DNA of 64,000 bases from Herbiconiux solani NBRC 106740 (GTDB lineage: Bacteria; Actinomycetota; Actinomycetes; Actinomycetales; Microbacteriaceae): NCBI RefSeq assembly GCF_001571005.1, contig NZ_BCST01000005.1, positions 1-64,000 of the forward strand, written 5' to 3'. Numbering within the stretch: the stretch's first letter is position 1; each line of letters begins with the position of its first letter. This document shows, piece by piece, positions 9,212 through 17,359 of the stretch. Below the pieces are notes generated by a model that saw nothing but the letters and a program-made list of their open reading frames with translations, was not told where the DNA came from and did not search any database. A program made the translations under genes and the position numbers.

Positions 9212-10051
9212 ATGGATTCCCGTACTGGTAAGAAGATCCGCTTGGGCCGCCTGCTCGACCCGGCCAGCGGACGCGGTGTCGTGGTCGCGGCCTCGCACGG
9301 TGTGATGAGCGGACCGCCCTCGGGGCTGAAGACGAGATCCGAGATCCTCGACGTGTTCGGGAAGCTCGGTGAGGCCGACGGCGTCATGGTCTCCCCCGGG
9401 ATGGTCCCCCTGACCGAGGACTTCTTCGTCGGGCGTGGGCGCCCGGCGTTCGTGCTCCACCTGGACTGGAAGAATCACGGCCGGCGGATCTACACCCCCG
9501 GGAAGGACGGCCGGAGCGAGGGCGTACTGGCCCAGCTCGCGACGATGGAGGAGGTGGCGGCCTCCGGTATCGACGCCGTGATGACGTACCTCTATCTCGG
9601 CCAGCGCGACAGCACTCTCGAGCGCGCGGAGATCGAACGCAACGCCCGGATCGTCCGCGACGCCGAGCGGCTCGGTCTCGCCGTGATCATCGAGCCGCGT
9701 TCAGCGCTCGAAGGCGAGGGTGAGGACGCCTTCTCCCCCGAGGTGCTCAGCCTGTACTGCCGCATCTCCGCCGACATCGGCGCCGATGTGGTCAAGGTCA
9801 TCTGGAACGGATCGGTCGACCGGTTCGCGCCCGTGGCCGAAACCTGCTTCGCGCCCATCCTGGTCGCCGGCGGACCCGGCGGCGAATCGCCGGAGGAGAC
9901 GTATCAGCTCGCTGCGGACTCGATCGAGGCGGGGGCCGCCGGCGTGATGTTCGGTCGGCGCGTGTTCCGCGCCGACGACCCGGCGGCCGTTCTGCGCGGT
10001 CTCCGGCAGGTGGTGCACGGGGGCGTCGCTCCGGCCGCGGTCGCGGTCTGA
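9212..10051 (+). CDS. Class I aldolase of the DeoC/LacD (LsrF/FbaB-like) family
   Basis: This 279-residue TIM-barrel protein starts with a family-like stretch (VVAASHGVMSGPPSGL) and has VVKVIWNGSVDRF, whose lysine (about residue 196) is the likely Schiff-base residue, and a phosphate-binding end (ILVAGGPGG, then GAAGVMFGRRVF). Family members cleave or form phosphorylated ketoses. With a sugar kinase and a PfkB kinase directly downstream it would split a ketose bisphosphate into two C3 or C4 pieces. The exact sugar is not known. Confidence 0.78.
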   Translation: MDSRTGKKIRLGRLLDPASGRGVVVAASHGVMSGPPSGLKTRSEILDVFGKLGEADGVMVSPGMVPLTEDFFVGRGRPAFVLHLDWKNHGRRIYTPGKDGRSEGVLAQLATMEEVAASGIDAVMTYLYLGQRDSTLERAEIERNARIVRDAERLGLAVIIEPRSALEGEGEDAFSPEVLSLYCRISADIGADVVKVIWNGSVDRFAPVAETCFAPILVAGGPGGESPEETYQLAADSIEAGAAGVMFGRRVFRADDPAAVLRGLRQVVHGGVAPAAVAV

Positions 10052-10054
10052 GCG

Positions 10055-11425
10055 ATGTGGTTCCTCGGGATCGACGTCGGCACCACGCACCTGAAAGTGG
10101 TCGGCGTGACGGCCGAAGGCTCCGTCCTGGAGCCGGCGCGGGTCCGGACGCCGGTGCGGACGGAGGGTGCGGAGTCGTACCACGATGGCGAGGCGATCTG
10201 GGCTGCGGTCCGCGACCTGGCCACGGAGTACGCTGCCGGCCCGGTCGCCGATGCCGAGGCCGGCGCTCTTGGCGGCGTAGCCATCGCCACCTTCGGGCAG
10301 GAGGAGTCGTTCCCGGTCGACGAGCGGGGTGATCCTCTCTCCGGCTCGCGAGTCTGGTGGGAGAGCTGGGCCGACCGTGAGCTGGATGCGGGCACGATCG
10401 CGTGGCTCGATTCGGTCGAGCACTACCGGGTCTCCGGGATGCGCTTCCGCGACAACCAGAGCCCCGAGCGCATCGCTCAGTTCCGGGCGCGGCACCCGGA
10501 GAGCTGGTCCCGCACCGCGCACTGGGTCGACTTCGGCAGCTATCTCGGCTTCCGGCTGACGGGCCGGTGGGTCGCCAGCTCGACCCAGGTCACCCACAGC
10601 CAGGTCTTCGACCTCGAGAGTCTCGCGCCGCACGCGCCGAGCCTCGCGAAGCTCGACCTCGACGCCTCCCTCTTCGTGCCCGTCGGCCGTCCGGGCGAGC
10701 GCGTGGGAGCCATCCTGCCCTCCGCCCTCCCCGGGGTGACGCTGGCTCCGGATGCCGCGCTGCACGTCGGCGGGCACGACCAGGTGATGGCGGCGTTCGC
10801 GACGGCTGAGGGCGAGGGGTCGGCGATCATCGACTCGATCGGAACAGCCGAGTACGTGATGGTCACTGGCCGCGCCGTCACCCCCGACGCAGGGCTGCAC
10901 GCGATGTGCGCCGATGTCGAGCACGGATGGTCGGGCGATGGCTACGTGCTCGGGTGGGGGCTTCCGACGGGCAAGATCCTCCAGTTGCTCGCCGAGACCT
11001 ATCTGCAGGGGGACTTCGAGCGCCTCCTCGCCGCCATCGACCCGTCGGCGGCCGAGTCGCCGGCCGCAGGCCCGTCCGATGGGATCATGTTCGAGGTGAA
11101 CGACCTCCGAGACTTGGACGACGCGCTCTTCTCCGTGGCGGGGGTTCCCGAGGGCGCGCGCCCGGAGCACATCGTCCGCGCCTGCGTCGACCAGCTGTCG
11201 TCGCGCATCCGAGCCACCGTCGGGGTGCTGGCCGAGCACGCCGGGGTCTCCCCTGGCCCGGTGCATCTGACCGGCTCGCTCTTCCAGCGACCCGAGATGG
11301 TGCGGCACCGCGAGCACACCTGGGGGTCGGAGATGCGCGTCAGCACGCTCGGCGAGGCCGTCGCCACCGGGGCGGCGCAGTCGGCCAGGGCGGCCTACCG
11401 ACGGATGGAGCCCAGTCGCGCATGA
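10055..11425 (+). CDS. FGGY-family carbohydrate kinase
   Basis: The 456-residue protein has the FGGY N-domain phosphate loop (GIDVGTTHLKVV), a central substrate region and a C-domain ATP-binding end (VHLTGSLFQRPEMV). FGGY kinases phosphorylate ketoses or polyols such as xylulose, glycerol or ribulose. It starts 3 bases after the aldolase stop and its own stop overlaps the next gene as ATGA, so the genes are translated together. The substrate is unassigned. Confidence 0.88.
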   Translation: MWFLGIDVGTTHLKVVGVTAEGSVLEPARVRTPVRTEGAESYHDGEAIWAAVRDLATEYAAGPVADAEAGALGGVAIATFGQEESFPVDERGDPLSGSRVWWESWADRELDAGTIAWLDSVEHYRVSGMRFRDNQSPERIAQFRARHPESWSRTAHWVDFGSYLGFRLTGRWVASSTQVTHSQVFDLESLAPHAPSLAKLDLDASLFVPVGRPGERVGAILPSALPGVTLAPDAALHVGGHDQVMAAFATAEGEGSAIIDSIGTAEYVMVTGRAVTPDAGLHAMCADVEHGWSGDGYVLGWGLPTGKILQLLAETYLQGDFERLLAAIDPSAAESPAAGPSDGIMFEVNDLRDLDDALFSVAGVPEGARPEHIVRACVDQLSSRIRATVGVLAEHAGVSPGPVHLTGSLFQRPEMVRHREHTWGSEMRVSTLGEAVATGAAQSARAAYRRMEPSRA

Positions 11426-12441
11426 AGGTCGTCATCGCCTCGCTGAACCCCGCGATCGAGCGGTTGCTGGTGGTCGCCCGCAATGAGCCCGGCACGGTCC
11501 ATCGCCTGCTCCGCAGCGAGACACTCGCGGGCGGCAAGGGCGTCAACGTCGCGCGGGTGCTCACACAGCTGGGGACGCCCGGATTCTCGGTCGCGGGCGC
11601 TCGGGTCGACCCGGTCGACCCCGTTCTCGTCGGACCCTCGGGCGGGCCTACCGGGGAGCTGGAGGAGCACCTGCTGGCCGAGGAGGGACTGCGGACCGCC
11701 ACGATGGCGATCGCCGGCTGGACGCGCACCAATGAGGTGCTGATCGACGAATCGGCTCCCGAGAGCGCGACCGTGTACAACGCGCCGGGCCCGGCGCTCA
11801 CTCCGGAGGAGGTGAGCGACCTCGAGCAGCTCGCCGCCCGGCAACTCTCCGACGCCGCGTTCCTGATCTGCACCGGCAGCCTTCCGCCGGGGCTCGACCC
11901 GGGCTTCTACGGTTCGTGGATCGCCCAGGCGCGGGAGAGCGGAATCCCGACACTCCTCGACACGCACGGTGAGGCACTCGCCCGCGGCGCGGCCGCTGTT
12001 CCGACCGTCATCAAAGTCAATCGCGACGAGTTGACCGAGCTCGCCGCGTCGGCCCCGGATGCCGGAGCCGGAACCGGAACCATGCGGGACCGAGACGCGA
12101 CTGACGGGCTGATCGCATCCTGGCTGGAGTCGGGGGTGGGGGCCGTCATCGTCACGGACGGTGCGCACACGGCGACCGCCCACACACGGATCACGGGGCG
12201 GACGATGCACTGGGAGTTCGACACCCCCGAGGTACCGACCAGGAGCGCGGTGGGCTCGGGTGACGCCTTCACCGCCGGACTGGTCTGGAGCCTGCTCGCA
12301 GAACAGTCGGCGGGCTGGCGTCGGCACCTCGCCGTCGCGGCGGCCTGCGGGGCGTCGAATGCGGCCGGCACCCTCGCCCGTCTCTCTCCCGACCTCCCGC
12401 CGGCCGTGGTCATCGATCGCGTGATCGTGCGCGAGAAATAG
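11422..12441 (+). CDS. PfkB-family kinase, 1-phosphofructokinase/tagatose-6-P kinase type
   Basis: This 339-residue protein begins MKVVIASLNPAIER, typical of the FruK/LacC branch, and has the PfkB signatures GGKGVNVARVLTQLG (about residues 36-50) and SAVGSGDAFTAGLVW, with the catalytic Asp in GSGDAF. It would add a second phosphate to a sugar phosphate before aldolase cleavage. Overlap with the FGGY kinase gene supports one pathway. It is the last gene of the operon. Confidence 0.85.
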   Translation: MKVVIASLNPAIERLLVVARNEPGTVHRLLRSETLAGGKGVNVARVLTQLGTPGFSVAGARVDPVDPVLVGPSGGPTGELEEHLLAEEGLRTATMAIAGWTRTNEVLIDESAPESATVYNAPGPALTPEEVSDLEQLAARQLSDAAFLICTGSLPPGLDPGFYGSWIAQARESGIPTLLDTHGEALARGAAAVPTVIKVNRDELTELAASAPDAGAGTGTMRDRDATDGLIASWLESGVGAVIVTDGAHTATAHTRITGRTMHWEFDTPEVPTRSAVGSGDAFTAGLVWSLLAEQSAGWRRHLAVAAACGASNAAGTLARLSPDLPPAVVIDRVIVREK

Positions 12442-12464
12442 GTCGACGGGGCTACGGTGTTGCC

Positions 12465-12887
12465 GTGAGCGATTTCAACCAGAGGGTGGTCGACGAGTTC
12501 CGGGCCAACGGGTGGGTCGAGACCGGGGGCTTCGGCTCCGACATCGTGCTGCTGCACACCACGGGAGCGAAGACCGGTGAACCGCGGATGAGCCCGGTGA
12601 TGGCGATCCGCCGGGGCGAGTCCTGGATCGTCGTGGCGTCGAAGGCCGGGGCACCGGAGAACCCGGCCTGGTACGCGAACCTGCGCGCGCATCCGGATGC
12701 CGTCATCGAGGCGGCCGACGACCAGGGGCAGGTCTCCGAGGTCGCGGTCACGGCGGTCGACCTGCACGGCGCCGAGTACGCCGAGGCCTGGGCGGCCGTG
12801 GTCGCGCGAGCACCGGGGTTCGAGGGCTATCGGGAACGCACCGACGGCATCCGCACCATCCCGGTGCTGCGGCTCGACCGGCGCTGA
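12465..12887 (+). CDS. Nitroreductase/deazaflavin-dependent oxidoreductase (DDN-like)
   Basis: The 140-residue protein matches the F420-dependent DDN-like split beta-barrel family: LLHTTGAKTGEPRMSPV near residues 29-45 and PENPAWYANLRAHPDA near 65-80. The start is GTG, 23 bases after the PfkB stop, so it may be a read-through partner of the sugar operon, although the function is unrelated. Confidence 0.85.
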   Translation: MSDFNQRVVDEFRANGWVETGGFGSDIVLLHTTGAKTGEPRMSPVMAIRRGESWIVVASKAGAPENPAWYANLRAHPDAVIEAADDQGQVSEVAVTAVDLHGAEYAEAWAAVVARAPGFEGYRERTDGIRTIPVLRLDRR

Positions 12888-13010
12888 CTGCGCGGGAGCC
12901 CGGAAAACCCCGGTTAAACATTGGTGGAGAGGGCCGAAGCCCTCCCCACGCATGAGCATAGCAACACTCCCCGGCCGATTTCCAATCGGACCGACGGCCT
13001 CAGGGGCGGC
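12888..13010. other. Convergent gap with a small hairpin
   Basis: This 123-bp gap separates two convergent genes. A hairpin with 6-bp arms and a CGAA loop lies at 12929-12944 (GAGGGC CGAA GCCCTC). No U-run follows, so I do not call it an intrinsic terminator. Confidence 0.4.
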
Positions 13011-13295
13011 TCAGCGCTCGAGCAGCCCCGCGCGCTCGGGGTGCTCGTCGAACCACTTGCCGACGTACCAGCACATCGGCACGATACGGTTCCCGGAGTT
13101 CTGCTCGACGTCGTCGACCGCGTACGAGACGATCTCGCCGGCGTAGCCGTGGCCGCGCTGCTTCGGGTCGGTGAAGGTGTGGGTGAACGAGATGTGGTTG
13201 TCGTTCACGACGTAGTCGACCGCGCTCACGAGGGCGCCGTCGACGCGGAGGACGTAGCGGTGCGCATCCTCGTCGTTACTGAATTCGCGTGCCAT
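13011..13295 (-). CDS. Small GNAT-like N-acetyltransferase (YidJ/YjdJ type)
   Basis: The 94-residue protein holds a minimal acetyltransferase core: DYVVNDNHISFTHTFTD, then the acetyl-CoA loop KQRGHGYAGEIVSYAV and the end PMCWYVGKWFDEHPE. This is the short GNAT-like family of about 95 residues found in many bacteria. The acceptor substrate is unknown. ATG at 13295 gives the usual family length. Confidence 0.8.
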   Translation of the reverse strand: MAREFSNDEDAHRYVLRVDGALVSAVDYVVNDNHISFTHTFTDPKQRGHGYAGEIVSYAVDDVEQNSGNRIVPMCWYVGKWFDEHPERAGLLER

Positions 13296-13369
13296 GGCAT
13301 CCACCCTACGCTCGCATCCGGCGACCCCGGCGGCTACGGGCGATTCAGTTCGACGCCCCAGCAGGCGGC

Positions 13370-14311
13370 TCAGTACAGCAGCTCGGCCGGCTCGAGCTTC
13401 GCCGTCGCGTCGCCGACGAGGGTCTCGTCGCGCGGATCCAGTCGCAGCACCTGGTCGCCGTCGGCAAGACCCTCCAGCGGAACCCAGAAGATGCTCGGGC
13501 TGCGGGTCGAGCCGAAGTAGTAGACGCCGTTCGTGAGGTCGGCGGCCGAGCGCCACCAGGTCGGGTACACGCCGCCATCCTGGTACGGAGCGCCGTAGGG
13601 AACCGAGACGTTGGAGATCAGCTGGAAGACGCCTGCGACGGCCTCCTCCTCGTTCTCGGGCTCGGGCAGGTAGTGGAGGAAGTACGAGGCGCGCACGAAG
13701 CGGTCGAGGCTCGAGATGTCGCCGGGAGGAGACAGTTCGCCACCGAACGGGCGGTAGTTCGCGAGGTTCTCGAGCTGCCGGTCGAGCGAAGGCGAGTTGG
13801 CCATCACGGTGAACTGCGGGCCGTGGTGCACCACGAGCCGGCCGCCGATGGGCTCGATGATCGCCGAGTCGCCGGAGGGATCCTCGAGCGCGATGTGCAC
13901 GCCCATCTCGTTGCCGCGAAGCAGCTCCGAGTGGACGCGCACATTCTCGAGATCGGCGACCGCGTCGGCGACCGTCGCGAAGTTGTCGAGCAGGTACTGC
14001 ACCCAGAGCGCGTTCGAGAGCACGGGGCGCTCGTCGACCGGCGGGAACTCGACGTCGGCCATGTCGAGGTAGAGCGCGTGCGCGCCGAGGCCCTTCTCGT
14101 TCAGGCCGTCGACGGTGCCGATGCCCCACATGCTGACGGCGACACTCGAGTAGGCCGAGGTCCATTCGACCGAACCCTCCCCCGCGTTGCCCGTGCGCTT
14201 CAGGCCCCGGGGCAGGATCCACAGCTCGGGCTCGTCGCTCACCGCCCAGTCCATGCAGCGGCTGACGGTCTTGGCGACGGCGTTGTCGTTCCAGAGGATT
14301 CGGGTGCACAT
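13370..14311 (-). CDS. Linear amide C-N hydrolase, choloylglycine hydrolase family
   Basis: The 313-residue protein begins MCTRILW, so Cys2 becomes the N-terminal nucleophile after Met removal, as in penicillin V acylases and bile-salt hydrolases. SRCMDWAV supplies the conserved Arg and Asp, and VMANSPS and NYRPFGGE match later family motifs. No signal peptide is visible, so it is cytoplasmic. The natural substrate may be an N-acyl amide such as an N-acyl homoserine lactone, which is only a family-based possibility. Confidence 0.85.
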   Translation of the reverse strand: MCTRILWNDNAVAKTVSRCMDWAVSDEPELWILPRGLKRTGNAGEGSVEWTSAYSSVAVSMWGIGTVDGLNEKGLGAHALYLDMADVEFPPVDERPVLSNALWVQYLLDNFATVADAVADLENVRVHSELLRGNEMGVHIALEDPSGDSAIIEPIGGRLVVHHGPQFTVMANSPSLDRQLENLANYRPFGGELSPPGDISSLDRFVRASYFLHYLPEPENEEEAVAGVFQLISNVSVPYGAPYQDGGVYPTWWRSAADLTNGVYYFGSTRSPSIFWVPLEGLADGDQVLRLDPRDETLVGDATAKLEPAELLY

Positions 14312-14386
14312 GCGGTCAGCGTAGCGCTCCGGATGCGGTGGTGTGGCCCGGTGGGACGGGTGGCGCGCTGGGGTGGGTGCGCGGGC

Positions 14387-14659
14387 TCAGGGGCAGTAGA
14401 GCTGGGTGCGCTCGCCGGTGCGGTCGATCTCGTGCTCGGCCATCAGCTTGCCGCAGAGCGGGCAGCGCGGATCGGCCGGGGGAACGTAGGGCGCCTCGGC
14501 CCGGCCGATGCCCACCTGAGCAGGGCCGGCGTAGCTGTAGACGATGCGGTTGAGGTTGTTGATGAAGCCCGGCTTGCCGTCGAACGGGTTCATCGGATTC
14601 GGCGTCCTGGGCGTGCGCTTCGACTTCTCACGTCCGCTGCCGCTTTTCCTGAGTGCCAT
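14387..14659 (-). CDS. Small protein with a C-terminal zinc ribbon
   Basis: This 90-residue basic protein has an Arg/Lys-rich N-terminus (residues 1-25) and a C-terminal Cys pair CPLCGK that with a later YCP-end Cys could form a partial zinc ribbon. ATG at 14659 is used because it lies directly behind the palindrome shared with the OhrR-like gene. I do not recognise a named family. Confidence 0.65.
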   Translation of the reverse strand: MALRKSGSGREKSKRTPRTPNPMNPFDGKPGFINNLNRIVYSYAGPAQVGIGRAEAPYVPPADPRCPLCGKLMAEHEIDRTGERTQLYCP

Positions 14660-14664
14660 AACCA

Positions 14665-14676
14665 TTAGTATACTAA
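14665..14676. promoter_or_regulatory. Perfect palindrome between MarR gene and zinc-ribbon gene
   Basis: TTAGTATACTAA is a perfect 12-bp palindrome, only 5 bases before the ATG of the MarR/OhrR gene and 5 bases before the start of the divergent gene. OhrR operators are AT-rich dyads of this kind. Binding would block both genes; this is inferred. Confidence 0.65.
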
Positions 14677-14681
14677 CTATT

Positions 14682-15143
14682 ATGAGCACCCGCAGCACGA
14701 CCGTCGATCTCCTCGCCCTCGAGCGTCAGCTCTGCTTCGCCCTCGCTGTGGCCTCGCGGTCGGTGATCGGGTACTACAAGCCCATCCTCGAGCCGCTCGG
14801 GCTCACGCATCCGCAGTACCTGGTGATGCTGGCGCTCTGGGAGGAGGAGCCGCGCTCGCTCTCGCAGCTCGCCGATGTGCTGCGCCTGGAGCCCGCGACC
14901 CTGTCGCCCCTGGTCAAACGGCTCGAGGCGGCCGGCTTCGTCACCCGCGAGCGCTCGGCGCACGACGAGCGGTCGCTCGCGGTGCGGCTGACGCCGGCGG
15001 GCCGTGCCCTGCGTGCCCGCGCCGAGGAGGTGCCGCCGCAGGTGGTCGAGGCGCTGGGCGTCGACGTCGACGAGCTCGTCGACCTGCAGTCGCGCCTCAC
15101 CGCGGTCATCGACCGCATCGCGCCCGCGAAGCCCGCCCCGTGA
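14682..15143 (+). CDS. MarR-family regulator, OhrR-like
   Basis: The 153-residue protein has the stretch ERQLCFALAVASRSV near its N-terminus, which places the redox-sensing Cys of OhrR in the correct context (Cys about residue 17, with YYKP following). The winged helix contains LSQLADVLRLEPATLSPLVK. OhrR proteins release DNA when organic hydroperoxides oxidise this Cys. No ohr gene lies next to it; the only divergent gene is the zinc-ribbon protein, and a GNAT overlaps downstream. Confidence 0.85.
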   Translation: MSTRSTTVDLLALERQLCFALAVASRSVIGYYKPILEPLGLTHPQYLVMLALWEEEPRSLSQLADVLRLEPATLSPLVKRLEAAGFVTRERSAHDERSLAVRLTPAGRALRARAEEVPPQVVEALGVDVDELVDLQSRLTAVIDRIAPAKPAP

Positions 15144-15937
15144 GCGGCGCCTCAGGCACCGACAACGGCGCCGCCTCCAGCACCGCTCCCGACATCGGCA
15201 CCGCCTCCGACACCGGCACCGCCTCCCGCAGTGGAGCCGCCTCCAGCACGGCTTCCGAGCTCGACAACCCGGTCTGGGCTGCGTTGACCGGCCCGCAGTC
15301 CGCCTTAGGAACCGTGCGTGATGGAGCAGCCCTCTTCGACGCCGACGTCTCCCCCTTCGCGGCCTTCCGCGACGCCTCCCCCACCTCCGCCGACTGGGCT
15401 TCCCTCCGATCGCTCGCGGGCACCGAGGTCATCGCGCTCCCCGGCGTCGGCCCCGACGCCATCCCGGCCGACTGGGAGATCGTCGAGCACATCCCCTGCC
15501 ACCAGATGATCTCCCGCCCCGTGCCGTCACCACTCTCTCCGCAGCCTGCGCCTCTCGGCATCGTCCGCCTCACCCCCGGCGACGTTCCGTCGATGCTCGA
15601 TCTGGTAGCCCGAACTGAACCCGGCCCCTTCCGCGCCCGTACGATCGAGACCGGCCGCTACCTAGGCATCCGCGACGCCGACTCCCTAATCGCGATGAGC
15701 GGCGAGCGCCTCCGCACCCCTTCCTGGACAGAGCTCAGCGCCGTCTGCACCGACCCCGCCCACCGAGGCCGAGGCCTGGCGCGAGCCCTCGTGCAGACCC
15801 TCCTGACCGACAACGAGGCAGCCGGCCGCCGTATGTTCCTGCACGTCCGCATCGGAAACCCCGCCGCATCCCTCTACGAATCCCTCGGCTTCACCACCCG
15901 CCGCACCTTCGACTTCACCATCATCCGACCCCGCTGA
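15140..15937 (+). CDS. GNAT-family N-acetyltransferase (FR47-like)
   Basis: The 265-residue protein starts with GTG overlapping the MarR stop. Residues about 1-40 are a Ser/Thr/Ala/Gly repeat (TAS, GTAS, AAS units). The C-terminal half is a GNAT domain with the acetyl-CoA loop DPAHRGRGLARALVQTLL and the end NPAASLYESLGF. The acceptor is unknown. Co-translation with the OhrR-like regulator suggests shared control. Confidence 0.82.
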   Translation: MSGASGTDNGAASSTAPDIGTASDTGTASRSGAASSTASELDNPVWAALTGPQSALGTVRDGAALFDADVSPFAAFRDASPTSADWASLRSLAGTEVIALPGVGPDAIPADWEIVEHIPCHQMISRPVPSPLSPQPAPLGIVRLTPGDVPSMLDLVARTEPGPFRARTIETGRYLGIRDADSLIAMSGERLRTPSWTELSAVCTDPAHRGRGLARALVQTLLTDNEAAGRRMFLHVRIGNPAASLYESLGFTTRRTFDFTIIRPR

Positions 15938-16057
15938 CCGGCCCCGACCGCGCCGGACCGCTAAGCGTTGGCCAACAGCTTTTTGGCCAAACGTGCCCCC
16001 ACTCGAGGAGCCAGGACATCGGCATGAACAGGAAGCGCATCGTCCGAGAATGAAACG
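15938..16057. other. Chromosomal flank left of the mobile element
   Basis: This 120-bp gap contains two TTGGCCAA palindromes (15968-15975 and 15983-15990), which can pair with each other as a hairpin and may end transcription of the GNAT gene. I see no gene here. Confidence 0.4.
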
Positions 16058-16079
16058 GTGCCCCTGGAGGGACTCGAAC
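16058..16079. repeat. Left attachment-site repeat
   Basis: The 22 bases starting GTGCCCCTGGAGGG are identical to the 3' end of tRNA-Arg(CCT) at the other end of the element. No other tRNA part is present here, as expected for the displaced original 3' end after integration. Confidence 0.88.
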
Positions 16080-16244
16080 TCTCTCGCCGAGAGGAACCTC
16101 GGGGTAAGGAAATAGAACTCAACGCCGCGAATCCGCGGCTGACCACGAGGGCGTCCGGATGAGAACTACCCCTAACTGAGCGAACGAGCATGACCGGTAG
16201 CACATGAATTAGCACATCGCTATCGAGCCTGCGACTATCGACCG
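16080..16244. other. Gap between left att repeat and first element gene
   Basis: This 165-bp stretch has no convincing gene. It must hold the promoter of the HTH gene at 16245 and possibly integrase or excisionase arm sites, but I could not pick out a clear repeat. Confidence 0.4.
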
Positions 16245-16496
16245 GTGAGTTCAGCCATCTACAGCACACCCCGCCAATTGGCCCAACGGTTTCAGGTTTC
16301 TCCGGAATTTGTGAAGCAACGCGCACGCTCTGGCGAATGGCCGTGCAGCGTGCTCGGCCAGCGCACGATTCGATTCGCTCCCGAACACGTGATGGCTATT
16401 GAAGCCCTGATCGAGCACCGCCCTGCTGAGGAATCGAGGACTCAGCGCCGAGCCGCCGTCGAACATGTGAGGACGCTCCTCAAGCCGATCAAATGA
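16245..16496 (+). CDS. Small HTH protein, excisionase-like
   Basis: The 83-residue protein carries a MerR/Xis-type helix-turn-helix (STPRQLAQRFQVSPEFVKQ, then ARSGEWPCSVLGQRTIRF), the layout of excisionases and AlpA-like proteins. It starts with GTG and lies close to the left att repeat, where an excision factor could act. Three other Xis/MerR-like proteins are encoded in the element, so which one is the true excisionase is open. Confidence 0.7.
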   Translation: MSSAIYSTPRQLAQRFQVSPEFVKQRARSGEWPCSVLGQRTIRFAPEHVMAIEALIEHRPAEESRTQRRAAVEHVRTLLKPIK

Positions 16497-16529
16497 ACGG
16501 GTCAAGTCTCGACCGCTGTCGGACCGGAC

Positions 16530-16895
16530 TTAGCCTCGAACAACCTCGCCGCCCATTTTGTCTGCGAGCTCGTCCGCCTGCTCCGTCACAACCACCCACC
16601 GCGGCCCCGAGATTAGCGCAGTGTCCGGGCTGGCCACTTCGGCAATGTAACGGTTCTGCTGCTCTTCGGCATCGAAGACGATCAGCATGTTGACGCCGTC
16701 ATCGAAACAACCGGTTGCGTGGGCTCCCTCCCCCACCATCGCCTCCGGCACTTCCGCGGGATCGTCGCAAGATCCCCCGGCGTCAATAAATGCTTGGACG
16801 AGCTGAGTCGGCGTCTGGTACTCCCTGGCGTCGTTCGCGCAGCCCCCGAGTCCCAAGACAGCGACCATGGCAAAGATTCCCCCGAGTCTTTTCAT
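16530..16895 (-). CDS. Small lipoprotein of unknown function
   Basis: This 121-residue protein has a lipoprotein signal peptide (MKRLGGIFAMVAVLGLGGC, lipidation at Cys19). Two further Cys residues (in GGSCDD and ATGCFDD) could form a disulphide outside the cell. I do not recognise the family. It is the only minus-strand gene in the first part of the cargo block. Confidence 0.7.
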   Translation of the reverse strand: MKRLGGIFAMVAVLGLGGCANDAREYQTPTQLVQAFIDAGGSCDDPAEVPEAMVGEGAHATGCFDDGVNMLIVFDAEEQQNRYIAEVASPDTALISGPRWVVVTEQADELADKMGGEVVRG

Positions 16896-16985
16896 AAGGC
16901 AGAGCGTAGCCGTTTGGCGTGTCCTTGGTAGCTCTGTCTACTATCGAACCGCGCGGGCCGGCGCGCTCCCCTGAGAGGAGCACCG

Positions 16986-17255
16986 TTGGCCAACTGGCAC
17001 CCCATCCAAACCGTCCGCTCGCACTCCTGGATCTTCCCTAGGCCTGGCACAGACGAACCCTTAGCCGAGATCCGCCATTTGCCAATCCGGGTCGGCGACC
17101 GGCGCGTATGGGCGTTCCGCGCCGTCACTTGGGCGGAACCGCGAGAACTAATCGGAGCCGGATACTTCGAATCGTTATATGACGCTGCGTTCGCGTGCCA
17201 TCGGCACGCCCTCCACATCTCTGTGCGTCCGCAACTCAACCAGACAATTCGGTGA
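16986..17255 (+). CDS. Hypothetical protein with TTG start
   Basis: The 89-residue protein starts at TTG, which is supported by GAGAGGAG 5 bases upstream. It is rich in Arg, His and Trp, has no signal peptide and matches no family I know. It reads without interruption and its codon use fits the element. Confidence 0.6.
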   Translation: MANWHPIQTVRSHSWIFPRPGTDEPLAEIRHLPIRVGDRRVWAFRAVTWAEPRELIGAGYFESLYDAAFACHRHALHISVRPQLNQTIR

Positions 17256-17359
17256 GTCAGACACCGCGCCATGTCGGCGTCGCAAAGCCTTGCGCACACC
17301 CGAATATCCTGCGACTGTGCAGAGGCTGTCTTCGATTAGGGAGAGTCAAGTGAGGGATT

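Noticed and set aside
15961-16326. A 121-residue minus-strand frame across the left att repeat
   Set aside because: It spans the junction of chromosome and element, overlaps the HTH gene start and has no recognisable domain.
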